This document shows positions 38,382-49,130 of a stretch of DNA of 64,000 nt, in pieces. Every line of letters begins with the position of its first letter. Positions within the stretch are counted from its first letter, which is position 1. The DNA lies in assembly GCF_018613155.1 (NCBI RefSeq), contig NZ_JAGGQU010000021.1:1-64000 (forward strand). Reading direction: 5' to 3'. The position numbers and the translations under genes are program-made. Source of the DNA: Bacillus sp. ISL-55 (GTDB lineage Bacteria; Bacillota; Bacilli; Bacillales; Cytobacillaceae). The notes under the pieces were generated by a model. The model saw only the letters and a list, made by a program, of their open reading frames with translations, was not told the DNA's origin and made no database searches.

Positions 38382-39365
38382 TTACGCGTTATATCTCTTT
38401 TTGGTTTCATCTATTATCATAGAATATAAAATTTCTGAAACTTTTTTTGTGTCATGCCTGATAACATTGCCATCGAGCTCAGCAATTTCCTCCTGGACGA
38501 CTTCTATTCCCAGAGACATCAGCCGGTCGAGGTCAAAATGGACAGGCTGGGCAAGCTCCTCCTTATAGCGGAGCTCAACATCCGGCGGGATGGTCTCACT
38601 ATTGACAAGGATTGTATCGATAAAAGCACAGTCCATGTGGTCATAGATCGCTTTTATATGATCACTGGCAGCAAAATCATGTGTTTCCCCTGCCTGGGTC
38701 ATAAGGTTGCATATATACACTTTCCGTGCCTTCGCTTTGCATACTTCCTTGCCGAGTCTCTTCACGAGCAAATTCGGCAGGATGCTCGTATACAAGCTGC
38801 CAGGACCGATCACGATCAAATCTGCTTCCCTTATTGCCTGGAGCGTTTCGGGCAATGGCTTAACGCCCTCTGGATTCAAAAACACCCTTTTGATCCTTTT
38901 TCCTGAGTAAGGAATTTTGGATTCTCCCCTGACAATGCTGTCGTCTTCCATCACGGCATTCAGCATGACGCTTCTGTTCGCTGCCGGCAGCACTTTTCCG
39001 CGCACATTCAGGACCTTGCTCATTTCCTGGATCGCGTGAACAAAATTGCCGGTGATCGACGTCATCGCAGCAAGAATCAGATTGCCGAGCGAGTGGCCGG
39101 ACAATTCGTTGGCTGTATTGAACCGGTGCTGGAACATCTCTTCGATCAGCGGCTCCACATCTGATAGTGCAGCAAGGACATTCCGGATATCACCTGGCGG
39201 AGGGATTTGCATATCCTCCCTCAGCCGGCCCGAACTGCCGCCGTCATCAGCAACAGTGACGATCGCAGTGATATCGACAGGGTGCTTTTTCAACCCCCGC
39301 AGCAGGACTGGGAGGCCCGTTCCACCCCCGATGATGACGATTCTTGGCAATCCATCCGCCATCAT
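38382..39365 (-). CDS. yvcK: GlmR (YvcK), UDP-GlcNAc-binding regulator
   Basis: A 327-residue CofD-like protein with [18 protein letters not shown] at the N-terminus, [14 protein letters not shown], and [10 protein letters not shown]. In B. subtilis YvcK/GlmR binds UDP-GlcNAc and stimulates GlmS, needed for cell-wall synthesis on gluconeogenic carbon. The ATG overlaps the rapZ-like stop by four bases (ATGA), so translation is coupled. A 150-bp gap with an imperfect hairpin separates it from whiA. Confidence 0.94.
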   Translation of the reverse strand: MMADGLPRIVIIGGGTGLPVLLRGLKKHPVDITAIVTVADDGGSSGRLREDMQIPPPGDIRNVLAALSDVEPLIEEMFQHRFNTANELSGHSLGNLILAAMTSITGNFVHAIQEMSKVLNVRGKVLPAANRSVMLNAVMEDDSIVRGESKIPYSGKRIKRVFLNPEGVKPLPETLQAIREADLIVIGPGSLYTSILPNLLVKRLGKEVCKAKARKVYICNLMTQAGETHDFAASDHIKAIYDHMDCAFIDTILVNSETIPPDVELRYKEELAQPVHFDLDRLMSLGIEVVQEEIAELDGNVIRHDTKKVSEILYSMIIDETKKRYNA

Positions 39366-40255
39366 TTTATATGTCCCTGCCTTTTCTCGATATCACGGTG
39401 AGTCACACGGGTATGGTAATCTTTTTCGAAAAACTTGGCGATGTGTTCTGCCAATGCCACGGAACGGTGCTGGCCGCCTGTGCAGCCGATGGCGATGATG
39501 AGCTGGGCCTTTCCTTCCCGCTTATAATGCGGGAGCATGAAACTCAGCAAATCTGTCACCTTTTCAAGGAACTTACTTGTCTCGTTCCATTTTAAAACAT
39601 ATGTCGACACGTCTTCATCGAGACCAGTTTTCGGCCGCATATGTTCGATATAATGCGGGTTCGGCAAAAAGCGGACGTCGAAAACAAGATCGGCGTCGAT
39701 TGGTATTCCATGCTTGAAACCGAAGGACATGACATTGACGGTAAAAATCGTCTTCTTGTTCACCGAGAATTCCTCAAGGATTTTTTCGCGGAGGTCCTTC
39801 GGTTTCATGCCCGTTGTTTTATAAAGAAGCTGTGCCCTGCCCTTCAGCTCTTCCAAAAGCTCTCGTTCCAGCTGGATGCCTTCGAGCGGCAATCCTGACG
39901 GAGCAAGCGGGTGCGAACGTCTCGTTTCTTTATAGCGGCGCACAAGAGTGGAATCATCCGCGTCAAGGAACAATACCTGCGGTGTCACCCAAGACGTTTC
40001 CGCCAGATCATCCAGCGCTTTGAAAAGAGAGTCAAAAAATTCGCGTCCGCGCAAATCCATCACAAGTGCCACTTTGTTCATTTTCGTGCCAGATTCCTTC
40101 ATTAACTCGAGGAATTTCGGCAGCAACGTTGGCGGCAGGTTGTCGACGCAGAAAAATCCAAGGTCTTCGAAGCTCTGGATGGCGACAGTTTTACCAGCGC
40201 CAGACATACCTGTTATAATCACGAGCTGGGTATCAGTGCTTGAACCGGTACTCAT
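39362..40255 (-). CDS. yvcJ: RapZ/YvcJ-family nucleotide-binding protein
   Basis: A 297-residue P-loop protein: Walker A GMSGAGKT (residues about 15-22), Walker B-type [19 protein letters not shown], and the conserved C-terminal domain [24 protein letters not shown] and [11 protein letters not shown]. It hydrolyses ATP and GTP in vitro in B. subtilis and affects competence; E. coli RapZ controls glmS through small RNAs. The start at 40255 (MSTGSSTD) follows GGGGGA. It is coupled to yvcK. Confidence 0.94.
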   Translation of the reverse strand: MSTGSSTDTQLVIITGMSGAGKTVAIQSFEDLGFFCVDNLPPTLLPKFLELMKESGTKMNKVALVMDLRGREFFDSLFKALDDLAETSWVTPQVLFLDADDSTLVRRYKETRRSHPLAPSGLPLEGIQLERELLEELKGRAQLLYKTTGMKPKDLREKILEEFSVNKKTIFTVNVMSFGFKHGIPIDADLVFDVRFLPNPHYIEHMRPKTGLDEDVSTYVLKWNETSKFLEKVTDLLSFMLPHYKREGKAQLIIAIGCTGGQHRSVALAEHIAKFFEKDYHTRVTHRDIEKRQGHIK

Positions 40256-40286
40256 TTCTCTTTCCCCCTGCAAATTAAGTTATTTA

Positions 40287-40754
40287 TCAATTTGGATCGA
40301 GCCTGTAATTTATCAGCTCAAAATCCGGTGTATAAGTGAAAGTGCCATAGATAATTCCTTGTCCATGGACCATATATTCTAAGATGTGATAATCTCCCGC
40401 TGCCATTGGCAGGTCTTTGATGTGATCAAGCTCATGCCAGGAAATCGTGCCTTCCTCTGATACATCGAGATTGATGCCATCTGCCTCCGTCGCGTAGAAC
40501 GTGAACATCATCCACTCAGAAACGACTTGATCGTCTTCCTTGATGACAAATGTGAAAATCCCTTTGATTTGGGGATTTCTCAGGTAAATTCCTGTTTCCT
40601 CGCGAAATTCCCTGACACATGAATCCTTCACGGTTTCTCCTGGTTCCATTTTTCCGCCTGGAGCCACCCACCAATTTCGGCGCGGCTTTTGCAGCAGCAA
40701 AATCTTATCATCTTTTACTAAAACACAATTCGTCACTCGCTGCATCCAATCCAC
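40287..40754 (-). CDS. yvcI: Nudix hydrolase YvcI
   Basis: A 155-residue protein with a full Nudix box GGKMEPGETVKDSCVREFREETGI (GX5EX7REUXEEXGU) at residues about 33-55. The family hydrolyses nucleoside diphosphates linked to another group; YvcI's own substrate was unclear to me. It heads the yvcI-yvcJ-yvcK-whiA-crh cluster. Confidence 0.93.
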   Translation of the reverse strand: MDWMQRVTNCVLVKDDKILLLQKPRRNWWVAPGGKMEPGETVKDSCVREFREETGIYLRNPQIKGIFTFVIKEDDQVVSEWMMFTFYATEADGINLDVSEEGTISWHELDHIKDLPMAAGDYHILEYMVHGQGIIYGTFTYTPDFELINYRLDPN

Positions 40755-41029
40755 CTCTTTATATGTAGGCCAACTAGGCTTTTAAAAATCTTCGTGATGA
40801 TTTGCCGTTTTTCGATTCAAATCAATAACAAAAAACAGCATTCTGAAAAGAGCAGTTCTGAAAATCTGCTCAACTTTTATTCTTTCCATTATACTATTTT
40901 TAGTTTTTCGCCACAATGAATACAAAGATGATATTTTTGTTAAGAAGTATGTGGGAAATGCAGATTCAAAATCCTGCTAACGAATGGTGTTATAATCCTT
41001 TACTAGGGCCTGTTTCATTTTTATGTAAA

Positions 41030-41060
41030 AAAAAGAGCACAGGATAACCTGTGCCGTCAA
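41030..41060 (-). terminator. Hairpin with T run between yvcI and trxB
   Basis: Minus-strand GCACAGG-ttat-CCTGTGC followed by eight T residues. As trxB already has its own terminator at 41201, this could end a short untranslated transcript from the 41060-41200 stretch, where a GGGTAT box is present. The rest of 40755-41238 shows only AT-rich sequence. Confidence 0.5.
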
Positions 41061-41200
41061 AGGATTATATTTTTAAAAGGGGGTCAATTTCTACTCCTAT
41101 AATACCCCACGATTGTTTCACTACTGTTACAGGAGAATTAATATATAATTACGTTTTGTAATTTTTGCCGAGACGGGATGTTTTTACCAACAGGTTGGAA

Positions 41201-41230
41201 AAACCCGCTGAATCAGATCCAGCGGGTTTG
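41201..41230 (-). terminator. Terminator of trxB
   Basis: Minus-strand AAACCCGCT and AGCGGGTTTTT arms. Confidence 0.85.
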
Positions 41231-41238
41231 GCATTGTA

Positions 41239-42204
<966 letters not shown>

Positions 42205-42356
42205 TTATAAAAATCCCCTGTATTTTCATCCAAGATAGTATTTCCTTCCTAAACATATCCTATAAAACAGGACGCGCATAGTCCAAAAATATGCTTAAGT
42301 TCACGGAATTGCCATATAGTTTTTCTATACCCTTAATTGTATATTCTAAAAAGAGA

Positions 42357-42402
42357 AAAAAGGGTAAACCTCGTCTGCTCATCACAGACTTAGTTTACCC
42401 TC
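42357..42402 (-). terminator. Terminator of yvcD
   Basis: Minus-strand GAGGGTAAAC and GTTTACCCTTTTTT arms enclose a second small stem. Confidence 0.8.
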
Positions 42403-43911
42403 TTAAATGCTGTCTTCTTCCTGAAGAAACTCGTTTGCCAAATTAATATATTTGGAAAGCGTTGAGACAGACAATCCGTATTTTTTTGCTACTGCTGCTT
42501 TCGATGTCTTGATATTTCTAAGCTTATCCCAGAGATAATCAACTGCTGCGGCCCATGCCTTTTTGTTTTTGAAGTCATAGCCAGCCTGTGCTGCCTGCTC
42601 AAAAACTGAGAACCACATGATGTAGACACCAGCTTCATTTTTGCCGATCGGCTGGTGGTGGTCATAAAGGAGCTTCGCTGTTTCATGTGCGCCCTTCACT
42701 TCCTCTTCCTTGCTGCTCAGTTTGCCTGAAGTTACATAATCTAGGTATGATTTTTCCATTTCCGTCATTTTATCCGTTGAGGTATCCGCTGCGAGAATTT
42801 CCTTCTTTTTCGCGGAAACGGATGTGAGGAATAGCGCAAACAGGCGCTCCTCTGGATAATCACTGTTCAGCTGGTTCAGGATGGCCGAAACCTGCGCTTC
42901 GAACTTTACGCCCGATTTGTCTGCCCACGGCTCCATTCCTTCTTTTTCAGGACTGAACTCGAGTACCTTTTTCCAGGCATTCCGCGCTGTATTTTCTCTG
43001 CCGGTAAAATAAGAAGCATGAGACAGCCAGTAATAGAAAGCACCGTCGCCTTCAAAACCTGTTTTTTGCAGTTTTTTCAGCCAGCGGTAAGCCAGTTCAT
43101 ATTCGCCGACAAGCGCAAATGTCGCACCAAGCTTGAACTGGTGCTCCACGTGGATCGGGTGGATTTTTTCAAGAGAGTTTCTAAGGTCCTGGCCTTCTTT
43201 CTCCTGTCCCTGATAATGCGCAAACACGAGGGCATTGCACAATGCATGCAGGTTGCCGGGATTCTGCTGCAGGACATCGTTCAGGATGTCACGGGCCTTT
43301 GTTGTTTCACCAAGATAGAAGTACGCCAATGCCAGGTTGTTGTAAGCCGACCAATATTCCGGATACTCCTCGATGACTTCCTGAAAAATCTCGATCGCTT
43401 TCGGGAATTCGCCTGATTCGAGGTGATTGCGTGCTTCCTCCTGCTTGACGATCAGGTCATCCTCTTCATAGTAATCCTCATCCATCTCTTCTGCTTCCAT
43501 CGTGAGAAGCTCAAGCAAATCGCTTGCATCCTCGGCAAACTCGCCATCTTCATTCAATTCCATATAAAGATTAGCATGCCTGAACGCATCGCGGAACAAG
43601 CCCAAATGAGCGTAGTTATTCGCTAAGAAATAGTGACATTCTGCCATGTTTTCATCAAGTTCTTCGAGGACCAAGTGCAAAAGACGGTTAGACTGCTGGT
43701 ATTCACCCAGCTCCGACTGCACGATTGCCAGCTGGCAAACGATCATCGGCTCGCCAGGCTCAAGGTGCATCGCACGCTGGAAATACTTTTCAGCCTTTTT
43801 TAGGTCCCGCCTGTGGAAAGCCTTGACCCCTTTGGTGAAGTAATATTCACCAGTAGGAACAAATGACAGCAATTGACCTTTTTGCTTCATCGCTTTAGAG
43901 TCTTTTCCCAT
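42403..43911 (-). CDS. yvcD: TPR-repeat protein, YvcD-like
   Basis: A 502-residue protein with several tetratricopeptide repeats (GVKAFHRRDLKKAEKYFQRAMHLEP, about 28-52; EEARNHLESGEFPKAIEIFQEVIEEYPEYW and the next repeat, about 165-230). The C-terminus carries a helix-turn-helix-like KAAVAKKYGLSVSTLSKYINLANEF. TPRs bind other proteins; the partner is unknown. The start at 43911 follows TGGAGG. It neighbours trxB as in B. subtilis. Confidence 0.88.
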   Translation of the reverse strand: MGKDSKAMKQKGQLLSFVPTGEYYFTKGVKAFHRRDLKKAEKYFQRAMHLEPGEPMIVCQLAIVQSELGEYQQSNRLLHLVLEELDENMAECHYFLANNYAHLGLFRDAFRHANLYMELNEDGEFAEDASDLLELLTMEAEEMDEDYYEEDDLIVKQEEARNHLESGEFPKAIEIFQEVIEEYPEYWSAYNNLALAYFYLGETTKARDILNDVLQQNPGNLHALCNALVFAHYQGQEKEGQDLRNSLEKIHPIHVEHQFKLGATFALVGEYELAYRWLKKLQKTGFEGDGAFYYWLSHASYFTGRENTARNAWKKVLEFSPEKEGMEPWADKSGVKFEAQVSAILNQLNSDYPEERLFALFLTSVSAKKKEILAADTSTDKMTEMEKSYLDYVTSGKLSSKEEEVKGAHETAKLLYDHHQPIGKNEAGVYIMWFSVFEQAAQAGYDFKNKKAWAAAVDYLWDKLRNIKTSKAAVAKKYGLSVSTLSKYINLANEFLQEEDSI

Positions 43912-44108
43912 ATGATCCTCCATTTATATTTTAGTAAAACTATATCCTTTGAACCTTTTGTTTGTATAAGAATACACATACAGTGTTTTATCGAAGCAAC
44001 TTTAACTAATGTAGTATAACATACGGACAGAGTATTCGAGAAGGTGTGGATTTGAATTTGTGGTTTGGAGGGTGTATCCAGTTGGTTAAAAAAGCGTGTT
44101 TTATTAGC

Positions 44109-44235
44109 GGTTGGTCGAATTATTGGGAAAAGTGGTCGAATTATCTTTAGATGTGGTCGAATAAATTAAAAATCCGCCAAAATAATTCAAAATGTGGTCG
44201 AATTAATTTAATTTTCGCCAATAAATTTATATCCG
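44109..44235. repeat. GTGGTCGAATTA repeats, about 21-bp phase
   Basis: GGTCGAAT starts at 44113, 44134, 44155 and 44196 (steps of 21, 21 and 41 bp). The array ends with TTTCGCCAATAAA, the reverse complement of the TTTATTGGCGA unit repeated at 53085. It occupies the gap between yvcD and the NERD gene; 43912-44108 holds nothing else I can identify. Confidence 0.7.
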
Positions 44236-44305
44236 ACTTAAACAAGAAGGTATTTTCAGTGATGAAATCGAATAATTACAGTAAAAATTAATAGGAGTGA
44301 TAGCT

Positions 44306-45277
44306 TTGATTGGGAAAACAAGAGAATATCCTAAAGAACTCATGATTTTGGAAGCCATAGTAAGGCGTTTTCCTCCTGATGACTTCAAAAAAGCTGAATT
44401 CGAGAAGAAACTTTACCGAAAACGGGCAGGTTACAAAGGTGAAAAGACGCTGGATTACTTTTTAGAGCAAATTGACCATTCTGAGATGTTGATTTTGCAT
44501 GATTTAAGAATACCGATCAACAGGACACACTTCCAAATCGACACCCTCATCATCACCCCATATTTTCTTCTCATTATCGATGCCAAAAATTACGCAGGCA
44601 CACTTATTTTCCTTCCAGAATTCAATCAATTGATAAGAGTCCAAAACGAAATAGAAGAAGTTTTTCCTGACCCGATTCTCCAGACAAAAATCCAGGCATC
44701 TCAATTAAACGCATTTCTTAAAAAGCTTCATATTATACCTTTGCCGATTGAAAATCTTGTCGCAATTAGCAATACGCTGGCCATCATTAAAAATCCTACC
44801 AATGACAAAGAGGTTAGTTATAGAGTCTTTCGGTCCTCAAATGTCGCCTTCAAGATTCCTCCTTTCTATCAAAAATATACCCAATCTCTCCTTTCAAAAA
44901 ATGACATGAAGAAACTCACCAGACATTTAATTAAAGCGCATGAACCGTTGATTCCCGATCCAAAATTGATGAACCTCCCATTTGATAGAATGATTCAGGG
45001 TGTGCAGTGCCCTGCCTGCGAGGCATTCGGAATGGACTACCACCAGGGTAAATGGACTTGTTTTAGCTGTGGACATAAAACGGCGGATGCTCATATTCAG
45101 GCATTGAGGGATTACTTCCTTATTTACGGCCCTTCTATTACTAGCAAGCAATTCCGTAAATACATGAAAGTTGGGTCTCCTTCAACTGCGAAACGGCTGT
45201 TAGCTTCTATGAGTTTGACGTTTGACGGTACAACCAAAGGGCGCACCTACTTTCCGGGCAAAAGCTTCTTTGATTAA
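44306..45277 (+). CDS. NERD-domain protein with zinc ribbon
   Basis: A 323-residue protein. The nuclease-related domain spans about 35-150 (GYKGEKTLDYFLEQ, LHDLRIP, FQIDTLIITPYFLLIIDAKNYAG), with the Asp and the D-x-K catalytic-type residues present. A zinc ribbon follows at about 232-260 (VQCPACEAFG and TCFSCGHK), then a helical region with a possible HTH (ITSKQFRKYMKVGSPSTAKRLLASM). The function is unknown; DNA processing is inferred from the fold. The TTG at 44306 is eight bases after AGGAG and is preferred to the GTG at 44297, which overlaps the ribosome site. A 96-bp palindrome begins right after the stop. Confidence 0.83.
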   Translation: MIGKTREYPKELMILEAIVRRFPPDDFKKAEFEKKLYRKRAGYKGEKTLDYFLEQIDHSEMLILHDLRIPINRTHFQIDTLIITPYFLLIIDAKNYAGTLIFLPEFNQLIRVQNEIEEVFPDPILQTKIQASQLNAFLKKLHIIPLPIENLVAISNTLAIIKNPTNDKEVSYRVFRSSNVAFKIPPFYQKYTQSLLSKNDMKKLTRHLIKAHEPLIPDPKLMNLPFDRMIQGVQCPACEAFGMDYHQGKWTCFSCGHKTADAHIQALRDYFLIYGPSITSKQFRKYMKVGSPSTAKRLLASMSLTFDGTTKGRTYFPGKSFFD

Positions 45278-45373
45278 TGCTCTTTTCTCAAACTTTGTTG
45301 CTTTTGACTAAAAAATAGTATTGAATGCCCTATTTTTCTTCGCAAAGTTGATTCTTTATATGAGAAAAGAGCA
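45278..45373. repeat. 96-bp imperfect palindrome
   Basis: The outer arms TGCTCTTTTCTCA and TGAGAAAAGAGCA are perfect; inner arms AACTTTG/CAAAGTT and AAAAAATAG/CTATTTTT also pair. It starts directly after the NERD stop codon and could act as its terminator or be a MITE. Confidence 0.7.
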
Positions 45374-45485
45374 TGCAGATTTAATACCGACCTGCAAAAT
45401 GACTTTATATTACGTTAAAATCGGCTTTAGGATTTTAACAATAATCTTTACGAAAATAGCCTTGATTAATTTTCGGCAGAAAAAA

Positions 45486-45515
45486 CCCAGCGCAATACTA
45501 CTCTTCTGCGCTGGG
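45486..45515 (-). terminator. Terminator of the his operon
   Basis: CCCAGCGCA and TGCGCTGGG arms followed on the minus strand by TTTTTTC. The stem overlaps the end of hisIE. Confidence 0.85.
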
Positions 45516-46184
45516 CTTCTTCCTTTTATTCAACACTGCCAATACTTCTTTTAGCGGCAGTTTCTGTTCCTGCAGCAGGACCATCAGGTGGTAGAGCAGA
45601 TCGGCGGCTTCCCACTTCAGTTCTTCGGGGTCACGGTTTTTCGCTGCGATGATGACTTCCGATGCTTCTTCGCCGACTTTTTTCAAAATCTTGTCAACGC
45701 CTTTTTCGAATAAGTAAGTGGTGTACGCGCCTTCCGGCATCTCCTGTTCGCGCACGCGGATTGTTTTTTCCAGTTCGAGCATGACGGCGAAATCACTCAA
45801 TGACGCTAGCTGATCCGCGGGACGCTCCATGGGGTTTTCTGAAAAATCCAGGGAAGCTGCAGAACGCTCCAGCAAATTTTCCGAAAAACAGCTGACTGCA
45901 CCGGTATGGCATGCTGGTCCGGCTGGTTCGACGAGCACAACGAGAGCATCTCCGTCACAGTCGTATTTCATCTCGACGATTTTTTGTGTATTGCCGCTCG
46001 TTGCGCCTTTGTGCCAGAGTTCCTGGCGGGAACGGCTGTAAAACCAGGTTTCTCGTGTTTCAAGTGACTTACCAAGGGATTCTTTATTCATGTAAGCTAC
46101 AGTCAGGACCTCACGTGTTGCTGCATCCTGGACGACTGCAGTAATCAGGCCACTTTCATCAAACTTCAATTCTTCCATTTTCAT
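45498..46184 (-). CDS. hisIE: Bifunctional phosphoribosyl-AMP cyclohydrolase/phosphoribosyl-ATP pyrophosphatase
   Basis: A 228-residue fusion catalysing histidine steps 2 and 3. The HisI domain (1-105) has the metal cluster [17 protein letters not shown] and [10 protein letters not shown]. The HisE domain (about 135-215) has [21 protein letters not shown] and [14 protein letters not shown] with [13 protein letters not shown]. The linker contains a direct repeat, [10 protein letters not shown] and [10 protein letters not shown], suggesting an internal duplication. It is the last gene of the operon and overlaps hisF by four bases. Confidence 0.97.
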   Translation of the reverse strand: MKMEELKFDESGLITAVVQDAATREVLTVAYMNKESLGKSLETRETWFYSRSRQELWHKGATSGNTQKIVEMKYDCDGDALVVLVEPAGPACHTGAVSCFSENLLERSAASLDFSENPMERPADQLASLSDFAVMLELEKTIRVREQEMPEGAYTTYLFEKGVDKILKKVGEEASEVIIAAKNRDPEELKWEAADLLYHLMVLLQEQKLPLKEVLAVLNKRKKPSAEE

Positions 46185-46939
46185 CTTACGGTCACTCCCT
46201 TTTCACGCAGGTGGGATTTCACTTCTTTTACAGAGGTTTCGCGATAGTGGAAGATTGATGCAGCCAGTGCGGCATCTGCTTTTCCTTCGTTAAAAGCGTC
46301 AGCAAAATGTTCGGCGTTTCCGGCACCGCCTGAAGCAATGACCGGGACTGTGACCGCTTCACTCACGGCACGGGTCAGCTTTAGGTCGAAGCCTTTCTTC
46401 TCACCATCGCTGTCCATGCTGGTCAGCAGGATTTCCCCTGCCCCAAGACGGACAGCCTCTTTTGCCCATTTTATCACTTCCCAATCGGTCGGTGTCCGGC
46501 CGCCGTGGGTGTAAACTCGCCATGACCCGAGTTCCGGGTCGTATTTTGCATCGATGGCGACGACTATGCACTGTGCCCCGAAGAAATCGGAACCTTGTGA
46601 AATCAATTTCGGATTGTTGACAGCCGCGGTGTTCAAGGAAACCTTGTCAGCACCGGACCGGAGCATCCTCTTCATATCTTCAAGCGTGTTGATGCCACCG
46701 CCAACTGTGAACGGGATGGCCAGCTCTGACGCTACTTCCCTGACTACCTCGACCATCGTCTTTCTTCCTTCAACGGAAGCTGATATATCAAGGAATACTA
46801 GTTCATCGGCTCCTTGCTCATCATAAAAACGTGCAAGTTCGACAGGGTCGCCGGCATCACGGAGCTGCACAAATTGCACTCCTTTTACAACGCGGCCTTC
46901 TTTTACATCAAGACAGGGAATGATTCTTTTGCTCAGCAT
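46181..46939 (-). CDS. hisF: Imidazole glycerol phosphate synthase cyclase subunit
   Basis: A 252-residue TIM barrel; with HisH it makes IGP and AICAR from PRFAR and ammonia. Seen: [16 protein letters not shown] with catalytic Asp11, [22 protein letters not shown] with Asp130, and the phosphate loop [10 protein letters not shown]. It overlaps hisIE by four bases and shares one base with the hisA stop, showing tight coupling. Confidence 0.98.
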   Translation of the reverse strand: MLSKRIIPCLDVKEGRVVKGVQFVQLRDAGDPVELARFYDEQGADELVFLDISASVEGRKTMVEVVREVASELAIPFTVGGGINTLEDMKRMLRSGADKVSLNTAAVNNPKLISQGSDFFGAQCIVVAIDAKYDPELGSWRVYTHGGRTPTDWEVIKWAKEAVRLGAGEILLTSMDSDGEKKGFDLKLTRAVSEAVTVPVIASGGAGNAEHFADAFNEGKADAALAASIFHYRETSVKEVKSHLREKGVTVR

Positions 46940-47670
46940 CAGGCACCACCCGCTTCCAGCGCAGATTTTACAGAAAAACGGCCTTCATAAATGGCTTTGC
47001 CGACAATCGCACCGTTGACTCCATCATCACTTAACTGTCGCAGAGCGGCCAAGTCATCAAGTGAGCTGACGCCGCCGGAAGCGATGACGCTTTTGCCTGT
47101 TTCCAAAGCGAGCTGGCGGGTTGCTTCCACATTTGGTCCAGAAAGCGTGCCGTCAGTAGCGATATCGGTAAAAATGAATGTCTCCGCCCCGGCATCAGCA
47201 AATCTTTTGCCAAGCTCGACAGCACTCACTTCAGAAGTGTTCAGCCAGCCATGAGTTGCGACGAAGCCGTTTTTTGCATCAAGACCGATCGCGATTCTGT
47301 CACCGTATCTCCTGACCATTTCCTCGGCGAACTCTGGATTGGAAACGGCAATGCTGCCAATGATGACACGGTTGACGCCGTTATCCAGATAGTGAGTGAT
47401 ATCAGCTTCACTGCGGATTCCGCCGCCAATCTGGATGTTCACGCCGAGCTCCTTTGCTGCCTGGATGACATATTGATCGTTGACCCGCCTGCCGTCCCGT
47501 GCACCATCGAGGTCGACCATATGAATCCACTCTGCACCTTCATAAGCGAACTTCTTGGCCATTTCAAAAGGAGAATCACCATATACAGTTTCCTTGTCAT
47601 AATCGCCTTGCAGCAGCCTTACGCATTTGCCGCCGCGCATGTCGATCGCCGGGTAGATTGTGAATTTCAT
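46939..47670 (-). CDS. hisA: Phosphoribosylformimino-AICAR ribotide isomerase
   Basis: A 243-residue half-barrel duplicate of HisF. It has [20 protein letters not shown] (catalytic Asp), [35 protein letters not shown] and the phosphate loop [11 protein letters not shown]. It performs step 4 of the pathway. Its start overlaps hisH by four bases. Confidence 0.98.
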   Translation of the reverse strand: MKFTIYPAIDMRGGKCVRLLQGDYDKETVYGDSPFEMAKKFAYEGAEWIHMVDLDGARDGRRVNDQYVIQAAKELGVNIQIGGGIRSEADITHYLDNGVNRVIIGSIAVSNPEFAEEMVRRYGDRIAIGLDAKNGFVATHGWLNTSEVSAVELGKRFADAGAETFIFTDIATDGTLSGPNVEATRQLALETGKSVIASGGVSSLDDLAALRQLSDDGVNGAIVGKAIYEGRFSVKSALEAGGA

Positions 47671-48308
47671 TCTTCTGTCTTCCTTTCTGTTGCAAGGTTG
47701 GCAAAATTGCGGAGCAGGGCCATCCCCATATCGCTGCTTTTTTCCGGATGGAACTGCATCCCATATATATTGTTCCGGCCTACGATGGCCGGCACTTCTA
47801 CATCATAATAATCACCGACTGCTATCAGGACGTCCGGGTCGTTTGTTTTTACATAATAGGAATGGACAAAGTACACATAATCTTCTTCAAGCGATGCCAC
47901 CAATGGTGAATCACCGCTAAAACGAAGCTTATTCCAGCCCATATGCGGAACTTTATAGTTTTCCCCTTCTGCCGTCTGGCCGCTGAAGCGCTCTACTTTA
48001 CCAGGAAGCAGGTTCAAGCCTTTCGTCTGGCCATTTTCCGTGCTTTCTTCAAATAACAGCTGCATGCCGAGGCAGATTCCGAGCACAGGCTTGCCGCTAG
48101 CTGCGAAAGCCTGGATCAATTCTGTCAAACCAGTGCGGTTCAACACTTGCATCGCATCACGGAATGAACCGACGCCAGGGACGAGCAGTGCATCTGCATC
48201 CATCAAATTGCCCTTATGTTGTGAAATAAAATATGGCGCACCAAGCCGTTCGAGCGCCTTGCTGACGCTGAACAGATTGCCCATGCCGTAATCGACGATG
48301 CCAATCAT
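47667..48308 (-). CDS. hisH: Imidazole glycerol phosphate synthase glutaminase subunit
   Basis: A 213-residue class I glutamine amidotransferase. The triad is Cys in [11 protein letters not shown], His in FHPEKSS and the following Glu. It supplies ammonia to HisF. The 210 bp between it and hisB is unusual for this operon and holds a repeat array. Confidence 0.97.
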   Translation of the reverse strand: MIGIVDYGMGNLFSVSKALERLGAPYFISQHKGNLMDADALLVPGVGSFRDAMQVLNRTGLTELIQAFAASGKPVLGICLGMQLLFEESTENGQTKGLNLLPGKVERFSGQTAEGENYKVPHMGWNKLRFSGDSPLVASLEEDYVYFVHSYYVKTNDPDVLIAVGDYYDVEVPAIVGRNNIYGMQFHPEKSSDMGMALLRNFANLATERKTEE

Positions 48309-48414
48309 AAGTTAACTTCCTTCCTTTTACAGAGGTTTCATACCAGGGGGGCATAAGAGCTCCATGCCTCTCCAAAAAATGAATAATCATGTCTCTTATA
48401 ATACCCGTAGAGAT

Positions 48415-48530
48415 TCCCTTGCAACATCTCTTTCGTACTACGTTCCCGACCCTTTACAACATCCCTTTACTACGTTTCCCCTGACTTTACAACATTTCTT
48501 TACTACGTTTCCCGCTCCTTACAACAGGCC
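48415..48530. repeat. Direct-repeat array between hisB and hisH, 33-35 bp period
   Basis: On the minus strand the units read TGTTGTAAAG...GGGAAACGTAGTAAAG, repeated about three and a half times with steps of 32-35 bp. The first unit starts inside the hisB stop codon (TGTTGTAA), so the array looks like duplications of the gene end. A hairpin was not seen. Confidence 0.7.
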
Positions 48531-49106
48531 TTTCGTTGAAGGGACGCCTTTTACCCGCGGGTCGATGGTCGTCGCTTCATCAAGCGCGCGTCCAAGGGCT
48601 TTGAATACCGCTTCGATCATGTGGTGAGTATTTTTTCCGTAGTGGACGATGACATGAAGGTTCATTCTTGCTTCAAGCGCCAATTTCCACAGGAATTCGT
48701 GGACTAGCTCGACATCGAAAGTGCCAACCTGCTGGGCAGGGAATTCTGCGCGCATTTCGAGGTGCGGGCGGTTGCTAAGATCGACGACGACCTGCGCCAG
48801 TGCCTCATCCATTGGGACAAATGCGTTTCCGTAGCGTTTGATTCCTTTCTTATCGCCAAGTGCTTCACGAAGCGCCTGTCCGATGCAGATGCCGATATCT
48901 TCAGTTGTATGGTGGCCATCCACCTCAACATCGCCCTTCGCATCCACCTTCAAATCAAACTGGCCATGCTTCGCGAATAAATCGAGCATGTGAGAAAGAA
49001 AAGGCACTCCAGTTTCCAGTTCCGTTTTACCCTCGCCATCGATGCTAAAATCCAAATCTATTTTTGTTTCATTTGTATATCGATTCACCGTTGCGTTGCG
49101 TTCCAT
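48519..49106 (-). CDS. hisB: Imidazoleglycerol-phosphate dehydratase
   Basis: A 195-residue Mn2+ enzyme for step 6. Metal-binding motifs: FLSHMLDLFAKHGQFDL, DGHHTTEDIGI and the mirror-image second half VELVHEFLWKLA and HYGKNTHHMIEAVFKALGRAL. The start at 49106 (MERNATVNRYTN) follows GGAGGG; an in-frame ATG at 49121 lacks a ribosome site. Its stop codon is the first base group of the downstream repeat array. Confidence 0.97.
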   Translation of the reverse strand: MERNATVNRYTNETKIDLDFSIDGEGKTELETGVPFLSHMLDLFAKHGQFDLKVDAKGDVEVDGHHTTEDIGICIGQALREALGDKKGIKRYGNAFVPMDEALAQVVVDLSNRPHLEMRAEFPAQQVGTFDVELVHEFLWKLALEARMNLHVIVHYGKNTHHMIEAVFKALGRALDEATTIDPRVKGVPSTKGLL

Positions 49107-49130
49107 CAAATTTCCCTCCATCCACTATCA

